From Solibacteraceae bacterium (GTDB lineage Bacteria > Acidobacteriota > Terriglobia > Bryobacterales > Bryobacteraceae): DNA of 64,000 nt. The stretch spans positions 1 to 64,000 of the forward strand of contig JAJPJX010000136.1 of NCBI GenBank assembly GCA_021324015.1, given 5' to 3'. How positions within the stretch are numbered: position 1 is the stretch's first letter; each line of letters starts with the position of its first letter. A model generated the notes under the pieces. It had not been told where the DNA came from, did no database searches, and saw nothing but the letters and a program-made list of their open reading frames with translations. Shown piece after piece: positions 59,811 to 64,000 of this stretch. Both the position numbers and the translations under genes were made by a program.

Positions 59811-61088
59811 CTACGACGCAGTCATGGCCTGCGGATCCCAGTAGCAGACGCGCTTTTCGAAGTAGCTGACGTTGGCGAGCAGCGCCGGCCCGGCCGCCCG
59901 GAAGCCGAAGACGGCATCCTCCACCGGGCGCTTGCGGGAGCGCACCGCCTGGTAAAACACCCGGTGATGCTCCAGGTGGGCGTCGTAGCCGTGCGGCGGA
60001 TTGTAGGTGTCGTCCTTCTCCGGGCGCATGCCGTCGGCCGAAGGCCGCACCGGTGGATACTTGGCGCGGTATTCCCGCAGAAATTCCTCCTGCACCTTCT
60101 TGGGAAACGTGCCGATGGTGTAGCCCGGCTCGGTTTCGGGCGGAACCGTGGAGAGCGTCACGCCGGACATGCTGGTCGTCATCACGCCCTCGCTGCCCAC
60201 GAAGCGGAAGCCGAACTGCTCGCGCGCCACTCCGCTCTTCAAATTCACGCGCAGCGCCAGCGTGAAGTCCGGGTGGGTGTCGGACTTGGGATAGTCCAGC
60301 ATGGCCAGCATGACGTCCGGCACATCCCGGCCGTCGTGCCAGTAGCGCAAGCCCCCGGTGGCGAACACTCGCGCCGGCCCCAACGAACGCGTGGAAAAAT
60401 GCAGTCCGGAGAGCAGGTGCACGAATAGATCGCCCGCCACGCCGGTGCCGTAGTCCTGGTAGTTGCGCCAGCGGAAGAGGCGGACCGGCTCGAAGGGCCG
60501 CTTCGGAGCGCTGCCCAGGAACCGGTCCCAGTCAATGTTCGCGGGCGAGGCATCCGGGGGGATCGAATATTGCCACGCGCCAATCGCGGTGTTGCGGTCG
60601 AGCCAGGCTTCCACCATGTTCAGCGTGCCGATAGCGCCCGCCTGGAGCAATTCCCGGGCCTTCTGATAGACCAGGGATGTGACGTACTGGCTGCCCACCT
60701 GGAAGATGCGCCCGCTGCGCTCCTGCGCGTCCACGACGCCCTTCCCTTCCGCCACCATGCGCACCATGGGTTTCTCGCAGTACACGTCTTTGCCGGCGTT
60801 CAGGGCATCGATGGAGATGCGCGAGTGCCAGTGGTCCGGCGTGGCGATGATGACCGCATCCACATCCTTGCGGGCCAGAATCTCGCGGTAGTCCCGGGTG
60901 GTGAACAGGCCGTTGCCGTATACCTCCCTGGCGCGCGCGCAGCGCGAGTCATAGATATCGCACACGGCCACCAGTTCGACGCCGGGAATCGACGTGGCGT
61001 AGCGCGTGTCTCCCATGCCCATACCGCCAAACCCGATGGTGGCGATGTGGATTCTGTCGTTGGCGGAAACGCTGGCGGATTGGCTCAT
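59811..61088 (-). CDS. Gfo/Idh/MocA-family oxidoreductase (cytosolic)
   Basis: This 425-residue NAD(P)-dependent enzyme has the Rossmann motif IATIGFGGMGMGDTRY (residues 15-30), ATPDHWHSRIS, the EKPM motif (VYCEKPMVRM) and the C-terminal beta-sheet domain. The catalytic lysine in EKP is present, so oxidation or reduction of a sugar hydroxyl is expected, possibly yielding 3-keto sugars for DUF1080 enzymes. No clear signal peptide is seen; the first 12 residues are polar. GGAG precedes the ATG. A TACAAT hexamer on the minus strand (61121-61126) is a probable -10, giving a short leader. It is downstream of the YbaK gene, 119 bases apart, with its own promoter. Confidence 0.83.
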   Translation of the reverse strand: MSQSASVSANDRIHIATIGFGGMGMGDTRYATSIPGVELVAVCDIYDSRCARAREVYGNGLFTTRDYREILARKDVDAVIIATPDHWHSRISIDALNAGKDVYCEKPMVRMVAEGKGVVDAQERSGRIFQVGSQYVTSLVYQKARELLQAGAIGTLNMVEAWLDRNTAIGAWQYSIPPDASPANIDWDRFLGSAPKRPFEPVRLFRWRNYQDYGTGVAGDLFVHLLSGLHFSTRSLGPARVFATGGLRYWHDGRDVPDVMLAMLDYPKSDTHPDFTLALRVNLKSGVAREQFGFRFVGSEGVMTTSMSGVTLSTVPPETEPGYTIGTFPKKVQEEFLREYRAKYPPVRPSADGMRPEKDDTYNPPHGYDAHLEHHRVFYQAVRSRKRPVEDAVFGFRAAGPALLANVSYFEKRVCYWDPQAMTAS

Positions 61089-61120
61089 GGCAAGCTCCGG
61101 TACGCATCCATTGTGCCACT

Positions 61121-61126
61121 ATTGTA
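61121..61126 (-). promoter_or_regulatory. Candidate -10 of the Gfo/Idh/MocA gene
   Basis: On the minus strand TACAAT at 61126-61121 lies 32 bases before the ATG at 61088, giving a leader near 25 bases with a GGAG site. No strong -35 box. Confidence 0.4.
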
Positions 61127-61207
61127 AGCGGAGGCGGAGGGCGTTTCCGTTACGCTCTCCACGCCGGGCGGGTTAGTTTCCGATCTCCTGTGGGACGCGC
61201 GCTACCC

Positions 61208-61696
61208 CTACCAGCCGCGCTGCGCGGCAACTATGCGCGAGATGGTCACGACCTCCGGATTCACCAACTGGCGGTAATCCTTGAGGCTGATATGGATCAA
61301 GTCGCGGTGGGTGCCGGCGTTGAAGCCGATCTTCTCATCCGCCAGCAGGCTGCTATCCACGTGCACCGGCATGCCGTAGAGGTTGCCGAACGGCGGCATG
61401 GCTCCCAATTCACAGTCCGGGAAGAGTTGACTGAGTTCTTTCTCCGTGGCCAGGCGTGCATGCGAGAAGCCCAGCAGCGCGCGCAATTCTTGAAAATCGA
61501 CTACCTTGCTGGCGGGCAGCACCACCATGTGATAGCCGTTCTCCGTCAGGAATACCACCGTCTTGGCGATCTCCTGCGGCGGAAGATGTTCGGCGCTGGC
61601 AACTTCCCGCGCCGTGTAAGCCAGTGGGTGAACGGTATGGGTGTAGGCCACGCCGTGTTGGTCCAAAAAGTCTTCCAACTTCTTTAAGACCGCCAT
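61208..61696 (-). CDS. YbaK/ProX-type aminoacyl-tRNA editing protein
   Basis: This 162-residue cytosolic protein has the YbaK/prolyl-tRNA editing fold: VAYTHTVHPLAYTAREVASAEHLP, AKTVVFLTENGYHMVVLPASKVVD, ELGAMPPFGNLYGMPVHVD and IGFNAGTHRDLIHISLKDYRQLV. Such proteins hydrolyse mischarged tRNAs such as Cys- or Ala-tRNAPro. ATG 61696 is used, with GGAGG five bases upstream; a longer frame to 61780 is not. On the minus strand TACAAT (61724-61719) gives a short leader. It lies 86 bases from the divergent Gfo/Idh/MocA gene at 61783. Confidence 0.85.
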   Translation of the reverse strand: MAVLKKLEDFLDQHGVAYTHTVHPLAYTAREVASAEHLPPQEIAKTVVFLTENGYHMVVLPASKVVDFQELRALLGFSHARLATEKELSQLFPDCELGAMPPFGNLYGMPVHVDSSLLADEKIGFNAGTHRDLIHISLKDYRQLVNPEVVTISRIVAAQRGW

Positions 61697-61782
61697 ACGA
61701 ACCTCCACTTCCGCCACAATTGTACCCCCCTGCATCGGGCTGGGCGACCGGGTTCCGAGAAGCGTATGATGAGAAAGCAATC

Positions 61783-63015
61783 ATGGACGGCAACGGATTC
61801 AACCGCAGGCAGTTCCTGGGCGCCACGTCGCTGGCCGCCTGGGAGAGTGGGCGCGTTCTGGGCGCCAACGACCGGATTGGAATCGGGATCATCGGCTGCG
61901 GCCGGCGCGGGCTGCTCAAGGAGGTCTTGCAGTTCGAGAAGGAAACCAACGTCCAGGTTCTGGCCGTTTGCGACACCTGGCGGCCGCAGCGTGATGCCGC
62001 TGTCGCCGCGGTTCGGGAAGCCTCCGGCGCGGCCCCGGAGCAGTATGTGCACTATCAGGATCTGCTAGCCGACCGCCACATCGACGCCGTGGTCATCGGC
62101 ACCCCCGACCATCAGCACTGCACCATGCTCACGGCAGCCGCCCGCGCGGGCAAGGACGCCTACGTCGAGAAGCCCCTGGCGATGGACATGAAGGAACTCA
62201 TCGAGGCGGTGGACGCGGTCAAGAAGCACGACCGCGTCGTACAATGCGGCACGCAGATCCGCAGCCTGCCGGCGTCGGTGGCCGCACGGGCGTTTGTGAC
62301 CTCCGGCGGCCTGGGCAAGATCCTTAAGGTCGAGCAGGTGCGCAACAGCTACAAGCCCTACTGGCACGGCTACGGAGAACGCAAAGTGGAAGAAGCCGAC
62401 GTAGACTGGAAGGCCTTCCTCATGCACCGCAAATACCGACCCTTCCAGGCGGACCAGTACGCCGCCTGGTATGGCTACCGGGAATTCTCGCGCGGGCCGC
62501 AGACCAACCTGGCGGTTCACTTCATCGACCTGGCGCACTACATCACCGGCGCGCAGTTTCCCAAGCGTGCCGTGGCCATCGGCGGCATCTATCGCTGGAA
62601 AGACCAGCGTACCGTGCCGGATTCCGTGGAACTCACTCTGGAGTACCCCGACAACGGCGGCTTTCTGGTGCGCTACACCACCGTGTTCGGCACCAACGCC
62701 GGCAACTACCTGAAGTTCTTTGGCACTCGCGGCGTGATCGACGCCACCCGCTGGCGCTGGGAGGAGCCTTTTGTGCTCACCGGGGAGGGCTCCGGCGAGC
62801 CTGACCGCATCGAACCCGGCGCGCGGATTCCGCCCATGGAAAGCACGCCCCACATGAAGAACTTTCTGGAGTGCCTGCGCACGCGCCGGGCGCCCAACGC
62901 TCCCATCGAGGCAGGTTACGCCCACTCGGTGGCCACCATCCTGGTGGACGAAGCCCTGGTGCGGGGCACCCGCATGGTCTACGACCCCGCCAAGCGGGCA
63001 GTCCACCCCGGCTAG
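61783..63015 (+). CDS. Tat-exported Gfo/Idh/MocA-family oxidoreductase
   Basis: This 410-residue protein has a Tat signal (NRRQFLGATSLAAW), the nucleotide-binding motif IGIGIIGCGRRGLLKE, GTPDHQHCTML, and EKPLAMDMKEL with the catalytic lysine. The C-terminal domain contains HFIDLAHYITGAQFPKRAVA. Export of an NAD-dependent enzyme by Tat with bound cofactor is known for this class, as in glucose-fructose oxidoreductase, and periplasmic sugar conversion is likely. The ATG at 61783 starts the Tat leader; the upstream open frame to 61456 overlaps the YbaK gene and is rejected. TATGAT (61765-61770) is a candidate -10. It is convergent with the copper monooxygenase-like fragment. Confidence 0.85.
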   Translation: MDGNGFNRRQFLGATSLAAWESGRVLGANDRIGIGIIGCGRRGLLKEVLQFEKETNVQVLAVCDTWRPQRDAAVAAVREASGAAPEQYVHYQDLLADRHIDAVVIGTPDHQHCTMLTAAARAGKDAYVEKPLAMDMKELIEAVDAVKKHDRVVQCGTQIRSLPASVAARAFVTSGGLGKILKVEQVRNSYKPYWHGYGERKVEEADVDWKAFLMHRKYRPFQADQYAAWYGYREFSRGPQTNLAVHFIDLAHYITGAQFPKRAVAIGGIYRWKDQRTVPDSVELTLEYPDNGGFLVRYTTVFGTNAGNYLKFFGTRGVIDATRWRWEEPFVLTGEGSGEPDRIEPGARIPPMESTPHMKNFLECLRTRRAPNAPIEAGYAHSVATILVDEALVRGTRMVYDPAKRAVHPG

Positions 63016-63025
63016 CCGCGGCCGG

Positions 63026-64000
63026 CTATCTGGCCGAAGTGCGGACCGTCTCTTCGAACCGCCGGCGCTCGCGCGTCTTGGCGGCGGGGTCGATGATTGC
63101 CTCAGCGTCCTGACGCGCGTCGAAGGCGATCTCCATGAAGCCGATATGCATCTCGTCCCAACTCTGGTCGCCCCACGTCACGGTCTTGGCCGGGTCCGGG
63201 TTGAACGGGTTGTTGGGAGAATTGTCGAAGACGGCCACGGATCGAATGGTGGTCCCGGCCGGCAGCCGCTTGGGATCTTTCAGGAAATAGGTGGTCTGCC
63301 AGTTGAAGCTGTAGTGCGGCACGTTCAGCAGGGTCTCGTCATGCCCATCCGGAAACTGCGCGGTGATCCGCATGGCTTTCCCGCGCAGGTGCATGTGCGG
63401 CTGCAGCGAAATCAGCGTCACAGGTTTGCCGAAGGTAATCTCCGCCGTCGAGGAGAAGGCCGGGGCCCCAGGCGGAATGCGAATGCCCATATCCTGCGTC
63501 TGCGTCGAAAGCACCCGCTCGCGCGGCGCCTCACGCGCGAAATACAGGCCCAGCTCGGAATCGTCGGTCTGCTCGTGCCCGTTGGCCGTGAAGTGCATTT
63601 CCAGCACGATGTCCGACCCGGCGCGGATCAGCTTGGCCTGGCCTTCGCGCCAGGGAATGGGGCGGTAGCCGGGCTCATAGCCGATCAGCAGTTCGCGCCG
63701 TTCGAAGACCCCCTCCTGCGGGCGGCCGATCCGGCGTTGTGCCAGGGTCGGCACCACAAACTGATCACGCGGCAGCCCTTCCAGGTAACTGGATCCCGGC
63801 GGGCGCACGAACGCGTTCATATGGTGCACTACCGCGCGCTTGTCGATGCGGAACTCCGCCGCGCGAATCCAATGGTCCTGGGTGAAACGGGTGGGCAGGA
63901 TCAGGAATGTATACGGGATCTCGCCCTTGGCGGCCACGCGATAACTGGGCACGCGGACCACCAAGTCGGGCTTGCCCAGCCTCCAGCCAGTCTCGGATTT
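63026..64000 (-). CDS. Copper type II ascorbate-dependent monooxygenase-like protein, C-terminal part
   Basis: The frame is open to the window edge, so the N-terminal part is missing. The visible 324 residues begin KSETGWRLGKPD and contain two metal-binding modules typical of peptidylglycine- or dopamine-hydroxylase-like proteins of this phylum: AEFRIDKRAVVHHMNAFV (HxH-like), VLEMHFTANGHEQTD and ISLQPHMHLRGKAM with HxH. These match the copper-binding histidines. Proteins of this type often carry an N-terminal thioredoxin-like or cytochrome domain, which would lie beyond the edge. The substrate is unknown. It is convergent with the Gfo/Idh/MocA gene, ten bases apart. Confidence 0.75.
   Translation of the reverse strand, partial: KSETGWRLGKPDLVVRVPSYRVAAKGEIPYTFLILPTRFTQDHWIRAAEFRIDKRAVVHHMNAFVRPPGSSYLEGLPRDQFVVPTLAQRRIGRPQEGVFERRELLIGYEPGYRPIPWREGQAKLIRAGSDIVLEMHFTANGHEQTDDSELGLYFAREAPRERVLSTQTQDMGIRIPPGAPAFSSTAEITFGKPVTLISLQPHMHLRGKAMRITAQFPDGHDETLLNVPHYSFNWQTTYFLKDPKRLPAGTTIRSVAVFDNSPNNPFNPDPAKTVTWGDQSWDEMHIGFMEIAFDARQDAEAIIDPAAKTRERRRFEETVRTSAR

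Noticed and set aside
1-64000. CRISPR arrays, prophage, insertion sequences or tRNA genes
   Set aside because: No spaced direct repeats, transposase or integrase motifs or cloverleaf candidates were found by reading the sequence.

Overview
The window reads as a GC-rich chromosomal segment from an Acidobacteriota, most likely of the Bryobacterales/Solibacter type. Support for this comes from the gene families: Oar-type TonB-dependent receptors with an N-terminal carboxypeptidase-regulatory domain, a PSCyt/DUF1549/DUF1553 plus DUF1501 pair, many Tat-exported Gfo/Idh/MocA, amidohydrolase and glycosidase proteins, 3-keto-disaccharide hydrolase (DUF1080), DUF4838 and GHL6 proteins. This assignment is an inference from family content. 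No rRNA, tRNA, transposase, phage gene or CRISPR array was seen, and no gene-free stretch exceeds about 230 bases.

Layout. 1-2.7 kb: a cut-off gene start and a TonB-type receptor (minus). 2.8-7.8 kb: a standalone I9 propeptide-like protein, then a tight run of PfkB kinase, GT-C membrane glycosyltransferase, a DapF-like protein and a UDP-sugar dehydrogenase. 7.9-14.4 kb: a FecR-domain surface protein, a large Oar-like receptor, a secreted GlcG/HbpS protein and a KirBac potassium channel. 14.4-24.5 kb: a secreted FAD oxidoreductase divergent from thymidine kinase, an uncharacterised protein coupled to lactate permease, a secreted RidA, and the DUF1553/DUF1501 pair. 24.5-31.9 kb: a compact HxlR-BNR-MoaD-VOC operon, a GH51 arabinofuranosidase, and a LysR-creatininase-GMC oxidoreductase run. 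32-36.5 kb: RND pump and adaptor. 36.5-46.3 kb: enolase-superfamily protein, HAD phosphatase, amidohydrolases, an AgaS-type isomerase with a PPi-type phosphofructokinase, a beta-propeller lipoprotein and a GHL6 glycosidase. 46.3-55.5 kb: a deoxyhexose (fucose/rhamnose) region with GH29, a RhaT-type carrier, DUF4838 and an amidohydrolase-like protein on the minus strand, and GH95 plus GH13 on the plus strand. 55.6-64 kb: a strong-promoter small RNA candidate, DUF1080, ATP-dependent DNA ligase, a two-gene membrane unit, two Gfo/Idh/MocA proteins, a YbaK editing protein and the C-terminal part of a copper monooxygenase-like protein.

Functionally the window describes a plant-, algal- or mucus-polysaccharide degrader: TonB-type receptors at the outer membrane, Tat-exported glycosidases and oxidoreductases in the periplasm, a RhaT-type carrier and lactate permease in the inner membrane, and small sugar-phosphate enzymes in the cytoplasm.

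The most notable points are: an RNA candidate at about 55610-55700 with a consensus promoter, an A-tract, a hairpin whose loop carries an anti-Shine-Dalgarno-like CCUCC, and a 10-bp intrinsic terminator; a DapF-family protein in which both catalytic cysteines are serine; an amidohydrolase-like protein lacking metal ligands within a fucose-type operon; an inverted-repeat operator candidate ahead of hxlR; and several genes whose -10-like hexamer sits only 6-9 nt before the start codon, suggesting leaderless mRNAs.
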